A stretch of 8,168 nucleotides of DNA. Source: Granulosicoccus sp964498925 (GTDB lineage Bacteria > Pseudomonadota > Gammaproteobacteria > Granulosicoccales > Granulosicoccaceae). The stretch's first letter is position 1. Each line of letters opens with the position of its first letter. A program made the position numbers and the translations under genes. Under the pieces are notes generated by a model. The model worked only from the letters and a program-made list of their open reading frames with translations. It made no database searches and was not told the DNA's origin. Shown in pieces: positions 1 to 5,651 of the stretch. The DNA lies in assembly GCA_964498925.1 (NCBI GenBank), contig CAZCKD010000159.1:1-8168 (forward strand), given 5' to 3'.

Positions 1-1433
1 ACAGCATCGAAAGCGTTGTAAAGCAAATTAAGAAGCGCTTGTTGAATCAGGATATCGTCACCTTGAACATAAAACGACGGGCTATCGTTTGTTGTTTCAA
101 TGCGTAAACATTGGGAAACCGAGGGTCGTTCTCGAGAAACCGTTTTTTGAACATCCAGAACAATATCATTCACATCAACCCTTTCGAAACGCGACTCGTT
201 TTTCTGTGCCACGCTACGTAAACTTGATATGACGCGACCAATACGCTTGGTTGTCCTATCGCTATCGACCACGATCTGTTCTATCTCAACAGGATCGGCA
301 TTCTTTTTTTCGATCATCTTACGCAAGGATGCCAAGTTCAAACGCAAACTTGCCAGTGGCTGATTTATCTCGTGGTTAATAGCCCCGGACAATCGTCCCA
401 GCATGGCAAAGTTCGACTCTGAAATTAATCGCTGCTGCGCATTCTCCAATGCAACGGTTCTCTCCCGTACTTTATCTTCCAATTCCAGAGAGTGACGCTG
501 CTCAGACTGTACCAATCGGCGCTGCTGTTGATAGAGCCGGGCCAGTAGAAGCACAATAAGAAGGGCCGCTGCTAACGCAGCGGTCATTAACAAGGCGCGA
601 CGCTCGACGGTACCTTGATGAATAAGGCTAAGTAATTGCCAAGGCTCGGTTTGCAGCGGCTGTCGAAACAGAAAGTACTCATCATTAGCAGCACCCTTGA
701 TAACAGCCTTGCTCACCCCCCCATCAGAATTGACCGTGATGGCTGATTCTCTGAGTTGATAACGTCGCTCACTGTCCAGCTGTGCAATCTGCTCCTGAGT
801 GAACTGACGGGTTGGTCTATAGAGCAAGTCTTCTCTCGAGGACAAAATAACGCCTCCAAATTCATCAAGCACCACAGAGTCGTAGGGAAGCTCCAGCCAA
901 TTTTCTATCAAAACATCCAACGATACCTTCGCAACGATGACACCTTGCACCACAGCGTCTGCCACGACCGGCTCTGCAATGAAGTACCCGGGAATACCTG
1001 TCGTTGCACCCACGGCAAAAAACGTCGAACTGCTTCCAAGGCTTGCGTTCTTGAAGTAAGGGCGAAAAGAATAACTAACACCCACGAAGCTCACGGGATC
1101 AGACCAATTACTAGACGCCACGGTGAGTCCAGTCTTATCCATTAAAAATGCGACATCGAGGCCGCTGTCTTCGCGTGTATTAGCTAAACGTTTATTGGCA
1201 GCCAGCGCCGTCGCATCTCCTGGCTTTAAAACAGCAGCTCGAATTTCAACGTCTTCAGCCAGTAGTTTGGGAATAAATGAAAACTGGTTAAGTTGCCTAT
1301 CCAGATCAGATAGCTGCGCTCGTTGCTGACGTTGTTGCGTTGCTTGTACATTGCCAATCGTAAATTTCAAGCACAGTTGCCACAGCAAAAAAACCAGTGC
1401 GATAGCCAGAAGGATTCTGACGAAGATACGCAT
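1..1433 (-). CDS. dctB: DctB-like C4-dicarboxylate sensor histidine kinase, 3' end cut off by the window
   Basis: This is a membrane histidine kinase that probably senses C4-dicarboxylates and phosphorylates a DctD-type sigma-54 activator. A membrane span at about residues 5-24 is followed by a periplasmic region of about 250 residues with DctB-like PDC/Cache signatures: IPKLLAEDVEIRAA near 54-67, LMDKTGLTVASSNW near 97-110, and FVGVSYSFRPYF near 116-127. A second span lies at about 280-300, followed by a charged coiled-coil linker with no evident HAMP domain. The H-box GAINHEINQPLASLR puts the phospho-acceptor at His354. The N-box NLLYNAFDA is at 469-477, exactly where the window ends, so the rest of the ATPase domain is unseen; the family is usually about 600 residues. 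The ATG at 1433 directly precedes the first membrane span, though no strong Shine-Dalgarno is seen. ubiK lies 46 bp upstream on the same strand with no clear terminator between, so cotranscription is possible. Family assignment rests on these recalled motifs; a different ligand cannot be excluded. Confidence 0.85.
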   Translation of the reverse strand, partial: MRIFVRILLAIALVFLLWQLCLKFTIGNVQATQQRQQRAQLSDLDRQLNQFSFIPKLLAEDVEIRAAVLKPGDATALAANKRLANTREDSGLDVAFLMDKTGLTVASSNWSDPVSFVGVSYSFRPYFKNASLGSSSTFFAVGATTGIPGYFIAEPVVADAVVQGVIVAKVSLDVLIENWLELPYDSVVLDEFGGVILSSREDLLYRPTRQFTQEQIAQLDSERRYQLRESAITVNSDGGVSKAVIKGAANDEYFLFRQPLQTEPWQLLSLIHQGTVERRALLMTAALAAALLIVLLLARLYQQQRRLVQSEQRHSLELEDKVRERTVALENAQQRLISESNFAMLGRLSGAINHEINQPLASLRLNLASLRKMIEKKNADPVEIEQIVVDSDRTTKRIGRVISSLRSVAQKNESRFERVDVNDIVLDVQKTVSRERPSVSQCLRIETTNDSPSFYVQGDDILIQQALLNLLYNAFDA

Positions 1434-1479
1434 GCTTAAATGCTGCAACGATTAAAAAGGTAAAGCTATTTCGCTGATT

Positions 1480-1734
1480 TCACTCAGCAGGTTTCAAAGA
1501 CTCTTCAAGCAATAGAACTCGCTGCTCCAGATCTTTGATCTGCTGGCGAGAGTTTCTTAGCACCTCTGTTTGAACATCAAACTCTTCCCTTGTTACCAGG
1601 TCAAGCTTACCCAAGGCACCTTGAATGGCCGCCTTAGCATTCTGTTCGAAATCATCTTTTATGTGCGAAACACCTTCAGGTAACAGCTTTCCCAAAGCCT
1701 CGGATAATTCATCGAATACGCGCGCGTCAATCAT
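1480..1734 (-). CDS. ubiK: UbiK, ubiquinone biosynthesis accessory factor (YqiC/BMFP family)
   Basis: The product is an 84-residue protein of the YqiC/UbiK family, which helps aerobic ubiquinone synthesis in the cytoplasm by partnering UbiJ in the Ubi complex. An amphipathic N-terminal helix (MIDARVFDELSEALGKLLP) precedes a short linker. The family hallmark LVTREEFDVQTEVL is at about 46-59, and a C-terminal leucine-heptad coiled coil runs to about residue 80 (QQIKDLEQRVLLLEESL). The frame stays open upstream to 1794, but the ATG at 1734 is preferred: it matches the known family N-terminus and has a GAGAG ribosome site (1740-1744) five bases upstream, whereas the extra residues look non-homologous. 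A TATATG hexamer on the minus strand at 1761-1766 is a possible -10 element, with only a poor -35. The gene is divergent from glnK, a placement known from pseudomonads, which suggests an old conserved neighbourhood more than a functional link. Confidence 0.92.
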   Translation of the reverse strand: MIDARVFDELSEALGKLLPEGVSHIKDDFEQNAKAAIQGALGKLDLVTREEFDVQTEVLRNSRQQIKDLEQRVLLLEESLKPAE

Positions 1735-1917
1735 GTTTTCTCTCTTTTCGTTTTTAGTTACATATAGGCGGGGAAAGGATGGCACAAGACACAAAGAGTG
1801 CTTGCTTCAACATTATCCCGATTCTGCTCTATCGCGCCCTAACTAAGCGCATATTTTAAGAATTTGCACCACCGCGCTACTGAGACCCGAGCAGATAGAG
1901 CAAGCAGCCCGAATAAC

Positions 1918-1932
1918 GCACCACAAGCGGGC
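1918..1932 (+). promoter_or_regulatory. Candidate upstream NtrC-binding site of glnK
   Basis: The sequence GCAC-N7-GGGC differs at one base from the NtrC dyad GCAC-N7-GTGC. Its centre is 32 bp (three helical turns) from the centre of the perfect dyad at 1950-1964, so two NtrC dimers would lie on the same face of the helix. This is the spacing known for the paired enhancer sites of E. coli glnA. On its own the match would be weak; the spacing is what supports it. Confidence 0.5.
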
Positions 1933-1949
1933 AATATCCCATCAATGGA

Positions 1950-1964
1950 GCACCAATATTGTGC
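1950..1964 (+). promoter_or_regulatory. NtrC-binding site (enhancer) of glnK-amtB
   Basis: GCACCAATATTGTGC is a perfect GCAC-N7-GTGC dyad, the core of the NtrC consensus. Its centre at 1957 lies about 96 bp upstream of the transcription start predicted from the sigma-54-like element, within the normal range for an NtrC enhancer. Phosphorylated NtrC bound here would activate glnK and amtB under nitrogen limitation. The function is inferred from the motif and its position. Confidence 0.75.
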
Positions 1965-2027
1965 GAGCTCAGGGGTAAATTACAACTGGGAAATCGTATC
2001 TAATTGATAATATTAACAAAATTTAGC

Positions 2028-2043
2028 TGGCACGCATGATGTA
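2028..2043 (+). promoter_or_regulatory. Candidate sigma-54 promoter of glnK
   Basis: TGGCACGCATGATGTA has a perfect -24 element (TGGCACG) and the obligatory ten bases between the GG at 2029-2030 and the -12 dinucleotide at 2041-2042. That dinucleotide is GT, not the consensus GC, so the -12 half is imperfect. Transcription would start near 2053, leaving a leader of about 32 bases before the GTG start of glnK. Paired NtrC-type sites upstream support the call. Confidence 0.65.
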
Positions 2044-2072
2044 ACACCGTTACCCAACTCATCTTCAACTAA

Positions 2073-2077
2073 AAGGA
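2073..2077 (+). promoter_or_regulatory. Ribosome binding site that fixes the GTG start of glnK
   Basis: AAGGA is followed by eight bases and then the GTG at 2086. It supports initiation at this non-ATG codon, and the resulting N-terminus MKLVTAIIKPFKL is that of canonical GlnK proteins. Confidence 0.75.
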
Positions 2078-2085
2078 AAATACGA

Positions 2086-2424
2086 GTGAAACTGGTAACG
2101 GCAATCATTAAGCCTTTCAAGCTGGACGATGTGCGTGAAGCACTGTCTAACATCGGCGTGAAAGGCATGACAGTCACTGAAGTCAAAGGCTTCGGCAGAC
2201 AAAAAGGTCACACCGAGTTGTATCGCGGCGCTGAGTACGTGGTCGACTTCATCCCCAAAACGAAGCTGGAAATCGGTATCGATGACAATCAACTCGATGC
2301 TGTTATTGAAGCTATCAGCGAATCTGCAGGCTCAGCAAAGATTGGAGACGGAAAGATATTCGTCTCTGACTTAGAGCAAGCCATTCGCATCCGGACAAAA
2401 GAAGCCGGCCCCGAAGCGCTTTAA
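2086..2424 (+). CDS. glnK: GlnK, PII nitrogen regulatory protein
   Basis: This 112-residue trimeric PII signal protein reads ATP/ADP, 2-oxoglutarate and, through uridylylation by GlnD, glutamine. Unmodified, it plugs the AmtB channel when ammonium is ample. The sequence is full length and canonical. The T-loop holds KGFGRQKGHTELYRGAEY, with the uridylylation target at Tyr51. The B-loop is near 82-90 (AKIGDGKIF), and the C-terminal IRIRTKE near 100-106 includes nucleotide-contacting arginines. Residues 52 and 54 are Val and Asp. Asp54 is the residue of E. coli GlnB, not GlnK, but the same pair is, from memory, found in pseudomonad GlnK. The name GlnK therefore rests chiefly on linkage to amtB, 42 bp downstream. 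The start is GTG with a good Shine-Dalgarno. NtrC-type sites and a sigma-54-like promoter indicate induction under nitrogen limitation. Confidence 0.96.
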   Translation: MKLVTAIIKPFKLDDVREALSNIGVKGMTVTEVKGFGRQKGHTELYRGAEYVVDFIPKTKLEIGIDDNQLDAVIEAISESAGSAKIGDGKIFVSDLEQAIRIRTKEAGPEAL

Positions 2425-2466
2425 TTTCCGCCAATAAATCAATTATAAATCTAAGAGAATCCAAAC

Positions 2467-3714
2467 ATGGAACTTGCTGAACTGAGCTATGCGCTCGATA
2501 CCTTTTACTTTCTAATGTCCGGTGCGCTGGTCATGTGGATGGCATGTGGTTTTGCCATGCTCGAGGCCGGATTGGTTCGTGGAAAGAACACGGCCGAGAT
2601 TCTAACTAAGAACATTTCCCTATATGCGCTAGCGTGCATCATGTACATGCTTGTTGGTTACAACCTGATGTACCCAAGCGAAACCATCAGCCAATACATC
2701 CCGGGTCTGTCGTTCCTACTGGGTGCTGAAAATGCGACTGAAGCATTTCAAGCCGGTGGTGATGACGCTCCTTACTACTCTTCACGTTCAGACTTTTTCT
2801 TCCAGGTAGTGTTCGTAGCTGCAGGTATGTCTATCGTTTCAGGTGCGGTTGCTGAGCGTATGAAGCTTTGGTCTTTCCTACTGTTCGCAGCTGTATTTAC
2901 ATCTGTTATCTATCCTGTCCAAGGCTTCTGGAAATGGGGCGGAGGCTGGTTAGCCGACGCGAACTTCCAGGATTTCGCGGGTTCTGGTGTTGTTCATATG
3001 TGTGGAGCGAGTGCTGCTCTTGCAGGTGTTCTCTTACTCGGCGCACGAAAAGGTAAATACGGACCTAACGGTGAAGTACAACCTATTCCAGGTGCAAACC
3101 TACCGCTTGCCACTTTAGGCACATTCATCTTATGGATGGGCTGGTTCGGTTTTAACGGTGGTTCAGAATTAAAGATCTCAAACTTTGACGAAGCGAACGC
3201 TGTTTCCGCAATCTTCGTTAACACCAACATGGCTGCTGCAGGTGGTGTTATCGCTGCACTGTTAACTGTTCGCCTACTCTGGGGTAAAGCTGATTTAACA
3301 ATGGCACTTAACGGTGCGCTTGCTGGCCTTGTTGCCATCACTGCTGAGCCACTAACTCCTAGCCCACTGGCTGCAACTATTATCGGTGGCCTGGGTGGCA
3401 TCTTAGTGGTCTTCTCCATCATCACATTAGACAAGCTGAAGATTGATGATCCTGTCGGCGCGATCTCGGTTCACGGTGTCGTCGGTATGCTTGGCTTGAT
3501 GCTGGTGCCATTTACTAACGACGGTGCAACTTTCGGTGCTCAGTTAACTGGCCTGGTCGCTATCTTCGTCTGGACCTTCGTTGCAAGTCTCGTGATCTGG
3601 TTCATTATCAAGGTCACAGTCGGAATACGAGTGACCGAAGAAGAAGAATACGAAGGTGTGGATATCTCTGAGTGTGGCATCGAAGCCTACCCTGAGTTTT
3701 CAAATCGTTCGTAA
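2467..3714 (+). CDS. amtB: AmtB, ammonium channel
   Basis: This is a 415-residue inner-membrane ammonium channel of the Amt/Mep/Rh family, expected to be a trimer with eleven spans per subunit. The functional residues of E. coli AmtB can be placed: the outer gate Phe at F116 (in FFFQVVF), W157, the binding-site Asp at D169, the twin pore histidines at H177 (GSGVVHMCG) and H336 (GAISVHGVVG), the second Phe gate at F229 in WFGFNGGS, and S233. The cytoplasmic tail near 383-407 (VTVGIRVTEEEEYEGVDIS) is conserved in channels regulated by GlnK. Unlike E. coli AmtB there is no cleavable signal peptide: the first span begins within about 12 residues of Met1, and the following AMLEAGLVRGKN is typical of the shorter Amt type. 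The ATG has an AAGAGA ribosome site (2453-2458) eight bases upstream. Shared expression with glnK is very likely, and a strong hairpin follows the stop codon. Confidence 0.97.
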   Translation: MELAELSYALDTFYFLMSGALVMWMACGFAMLEAGLVRGKNTAEILTKNISLYALACIMYMLVGYNLMYPSETISQYIPGLSFLLGAENATEAFQAGGDDAPYYSSRSDFFFQVVFVAAGMSIVSGAVAERMKLWSFLLFAAVFTSVIYPVQGFWKWGGGWLADANFQDFAGSGVVHMCGASAALAGVLLLGARKGKYGPNGEVQPIPGANLPLATLGTFILWMGWFGFNGGSELKISNFDEANAVSAIFVNTNMAAAGGVIAALLTVRLLWGKADLTMALNGALAGLVAITAEPLTPSPLAATIIGGLGGILVVFSIITLDKLKIDDPVGAISVHGVVGMLGLMLVPFTNDGATFGAQLTGLVAIFVWTFVASLVIWFIIKVTVGIRVTEEEEYEGVDISECGIEAYPEFSNRS

Positions 3715-3732
3715 GTAGTTAGGTACAACGCT

Positions 3733-3754
3733 CGGCCGGGACTCATCCCGGCCG
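3733..3754 (+). terminator. Terminator-like hairpin after amtB
   Basis: A perfect nine-base-pair GC-rich stem (CGGCCGGGA / TCCCGGCCG) closes a four-base CTCA loop 18 bases after the amtB stop. The stem is strong, but it is followed by GGTTAT and not a T-run, so it is not a textbook intrinsic terminator. It may act with Rho or protect the 3' end of the glnK-amtB message. Confidence 0.6.
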
Positions 3755-3874
3755 GGTTATAGATCTCCCTGCTAGATTCTGTCAGATCCGCACTTCCAAC
3801 GTATTACCTGCTCATCGCACGCCACAGAGTTAGCTGCCTAGCTCATTCCAGACCATCTGGCACGGATGGTGAGC

Positions 3875-3899
3875 GCAAAGAGACTATGATTCTCTTTGC
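3875..3899. repeat. Perfect inverted repeat downstream of yaaA, in the convergent gap
   Basis: A nine-base-pair perfect stem (GCAAAGAGA / TCTCTTTGC) encloses a seven-base CTATGAT loop. It lies between the convergent ends of amtB and yaaA, 43 bases beyond the yaaA stop, so it could mark the 3' end of the yaaA transcript. Neither strand shows a T-tract after it. Smaller dyads flank it, at 3852-3870 (ACCATC / GATGGT) and near 3908-3926 (GCGGC / GCCGC). Apart from these and the hairpin at 3733-3754 the gap holds nothing I can assign. Confidence 0.5.
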
Positions 3900-3942
3900 C
3901 CTATTAGGCGGCTTAATCATTGCCGCAGAAATTCAATTCCAA

Positions 3943-4737
3943 TTACGCCAGATACGGTTGCGCCGCGCGCTCCGAGCGAAGGAATACCGGTTGATTCTCT
4001 GATGACTCCTCTGGCGAATAGGCATAACCCAGCTCAGAGAACTCCAGAACCGAATCGAGACTCTTAGCCCTCGTTTGAATAAGATTACGTGCCATGGCAC
4101 CCCTAGCTTTTTTAGCAAAAAAGCTAATGATCTTATACTTGCCATTTTTCTCGTCTTTAAAGACCGGAGACACGAGAGGCGCGGTCAGCAAACTTGGCTT
4201 GACCGATTTAAAGTACTCGTTGGATGCTAAGTTAATGACAGCAGGCAATTTAAAACCAGCCAGCTCCTCATTAAGACTATCGGTAATCCGGTTACCCCAA
4301 AAGTCATAAAGATTTTTACCTTTACGCGTTTTCAACGACGTACCCATTTCGAGCCGATAAGCCTGAATTAAATCTAAGGGTTTAAGTACGCCATACAAGC
4401 CTGAAAGAATACGTAAATGCTTCTGAGCAAATTGCAAATCACGCTTGTTTAATGTGTCCGCATCAAGTCCGACATACACATCACCTCTGAACGCCTGAAT
4501 TGCCGGCCTTGCATTATCAGCATCAAACGGCGGCTCCCAGGTTTTGAAACGCTCAACGTTAAGTTCAGCCAGCGGCTGGCTGATACTCATCAGCTCACCA
4601 AGCTTGCCCTTTCGATAACGCCTAAGAGATTTCACCAAAGATGCAGAATCATCGAGAAAGCCGGGTTGGGAGGCATCAGCTAATCTTGCTGGCGTCTCCA
4701 TGTCTAGTGTTTTAGCGGGCGATAACAATATCAACAT
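3943..4737 (-). CDS. yaaA: YaaA, peroxide stress resistance protein (DUF328/UPF0246)
   Basis: This 264-residue cytoplasmic protein aligns, from memory, along the whole of E. coli YaaA, which limits free iron and oxidative DNA damage during peroxide stress and has been reported to bind DNA. Visible family signatures are MLILLSPAKTLD at 1-12, FRGDVYVGLDADTL at 83-96, LRILSGLYGVLKPLDL at 108-123, AYRLEMG at 126-132, INLASNEYFKSVKP at 168-181, and KNGKYKIISFFAKKARG at 198-213. The frame is open 17 codons further upstream to a TTG at 4788, but that start would overlap the preceding gene and add residues foreign to the family, so the ATG at 4737 is chosen even though its ribosome site is weak. The gene lies 31 bp after the M50 protease gene on the same strand and is probably cotranscribed with it. 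Confidence 0.95.
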   Translation of the reverse strand: MLILLSPAKTLDMETPARLADASQPGFLDDSASLVKSLRRYRKGKLGELMSISQPLAELNVERFKTWEPPFDADNARPAIQAFRGDVYVGLDADTLNKRDLQFAQKHLRILSGLYGVLKPLDLIQAYRLEMGTSLKTRKGKNLYDFWGNRITDSLNEELAGFKLPAVINLASNEYFKSVKPSLLTAPLVSPVFKDEKNGKYKIISFFAKKARGAMARNLIQTRAKSLDSVLEFSELGYAYSPEESSENQPVFLRSERAAQPYLA

Positions 4738-4768
4738 GATGCTAATTTCGTTTGTATATGTGTCGTAG

Positions 4769-5425
4769 TTAAAATACGTCAGGACCAATGATTTGGAGCA
4801 TTCCCAGCAGCGAGCGGGCAGCAGTTTGTAGCCAGAAAAATATGGGCAACCCCGCGTAGCTTAACAACACCAGACCCAGCACCGCAAAACCGCCGTACTG
4901 CGCATTGAGCTTGCGATATTGCAGAGAAATCGATCGAGGCAGAAAATACGGCAATATGTAATGCCCATCCAACGGACCTAGAGGGATCAGGTTAAAGAGC
5001 ATTAAGAGAAGGTTTATAAAGCTGAACCACCACACCACCGTTAAAACCGTTTCATTCAGCAGAAATTGAATATCCAGTACAACGAACAACCCAAACAGGT
5101 TAACCGCCAGAAACGCCAAGATCAGGTTTGCCATGGGTCCGGCAAGAGCAATAAAAAACGTGGCCCAGAACGAATTAAAATTTCTCGGATCGGTCGGTAC
5201 CGGTTTGGCCCAACCAAATCCAACCAACACAATCATGAGCAACCCCATCGGATCAATATGAGCGATAGGATTTAGGGTCAGCCGCCCTAGTTTTTCCGCC
5301 GTCGTGTCTCCGAACTTCTTGGCCGACCACGCATGGCCGTACTCATGAAACGCTAGAGACAAAATTATTGTGACTAGCAAGATAATGAACGTCAGCATTT
5401 GCCCGTTCAATAAAAAGGAAATCAT
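4769..5425 (-). CDS. Site-2-protease-like M50 family membrane metalloprotease
   Basis: This is a 218-residue polytopic inner-membrane protein of the M50 family, which cleaves substrates within or near the membrane using a zinc ion. The zinc-binding HEYGH lies at 27-31 inside the first hydrophobic segment, with Glu28 as catalytic base. The third ligand is Asp153 in NLIPLGPLDG at 145-154, in another membrane segment. GWAKPVP at 71-77 and GPMANLILAF at 96-105 are typical of the minimal subgroup that has no PDZ or CBS domain. About five or six hydrophobic segments are present. All catalytic residues are intact, so it should be active; the substrate is unknown. The ATG at 5425 has a weak ribosome site; Met10 is a possible alternative start. 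yaaA follows after 31 bp. Upstream, 226 bp separate it from a divergent membrane co-chaperone-like gene. Confidence 0.9.
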   Translation of the reverse strand: MISFLLNGQMLTFIILLVTIILSLAFHEYGHAWSAKKFGDTTAEKLGRLTLNPIAHIDPMGLLMIVLVGFGWAKPVPTDPRNFNSFWATFFIALAGPMANLILAFLAVNLFGLFVVLDIQFLLNETVLTVVWWFSFINLLLMLFNLIPLGPLDGHYILPYFLPRSISLQYRKLNAQYGGFAVLGLVLLSYAGLPIFFWLQTAARSLLGMLQIIGPDVF

Positions 5426-5651
5426 AATTTATATCGCAACCCATTTAATTTAGTCGGCACAAACCTGCTAGAGGGATTGCGCGAAAGAGCGCTCGATAGT
5501 ACACGCCCCTATCGAATTGGAGGGGTATTCGTAAAATCCTGTGTCAATGGCACAAAGAAAGCCCATTCTGAAGCGCCGATAATTGGCGTATCGAGCACAT
5601 CAGAGCTAAACTGACACCCAGATATCAAAAAGACGAGCACGCTCCCTCGCA
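5426..5651. other. 226-bp divergent intergenic region, M50 protease / TerB-J protein
   Basis: This must hold the promoters of two divergent membrane-protein genes, but I can call neither with confidence. An inverted repeat of seven base pairs (TCGATAG at 5493-5499, CTATCGA at 5509-5515, nine bases between) is a possible operator. A perfect TTGACA on the minus strand (5542-5547) has no acceptable -10 partner. A minus-strand frame containing a lipobox crosses the region and is discussed in the findings. Confidence 0.5.

Larger units (their letters stand above)
1735..2085. other. 351-bp divergent intergenic region, ubiK / glnK
   Basis: No coding sequence is supported here. The left part supplies the leader of ubiK on the minus strand. 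The right part carries the nitrogen-control promoter of glnK, annotated separately: NtrC-type dyads at 1918-1932 and 1950-1964 and a sigma-54-like element at 2028-2043. A third, weaker NtrC-like half-dyad starts at 1866 (GCAC-N7-CTAC). The run from 1990 to 2026 is strongly AT-rich, which would suit the DNA bending needed for an enhancer-bound activator to reach polymerase. Confidence 0.8.

Noticed and set aside
756..1329. Plus-strand open frames of 129 and 68 codons opposite the sensor kinase.
   Set aside because: They are shadows of a continuous DctB-like minus-strand reading frame and have no recognisable protein features.
1473..1488. Short dyad GCTGA / TCAGC between ubiK and the sensor kinase as a terminator.
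   Set aside because: The stem has only five pairs, overlaps the ubiK stop codon and lies about 14 bases from the nearest T-run.
1780..1796. TGGCAC at 1780 resembling a second sigma-54 -24 box on the plus strand.
   Set aside because: The position ten bases after GG is AA, not GC, and the spacing to glnK is too long.
1823..1902. Nine-base inverted repeat TGCTCTATC / GATAGAGCA with 60 bases between.
   Set aside because: Arms are short, far apart and do not extend; compatible with chance and matching no known site.
2994..3434. A 146-codon minus-strand frame inside amtB.
   Set aside because: Antisense to clearly conserved AmtB sequence including the pore; low-complexity composition reflects the complement of amtB codons.
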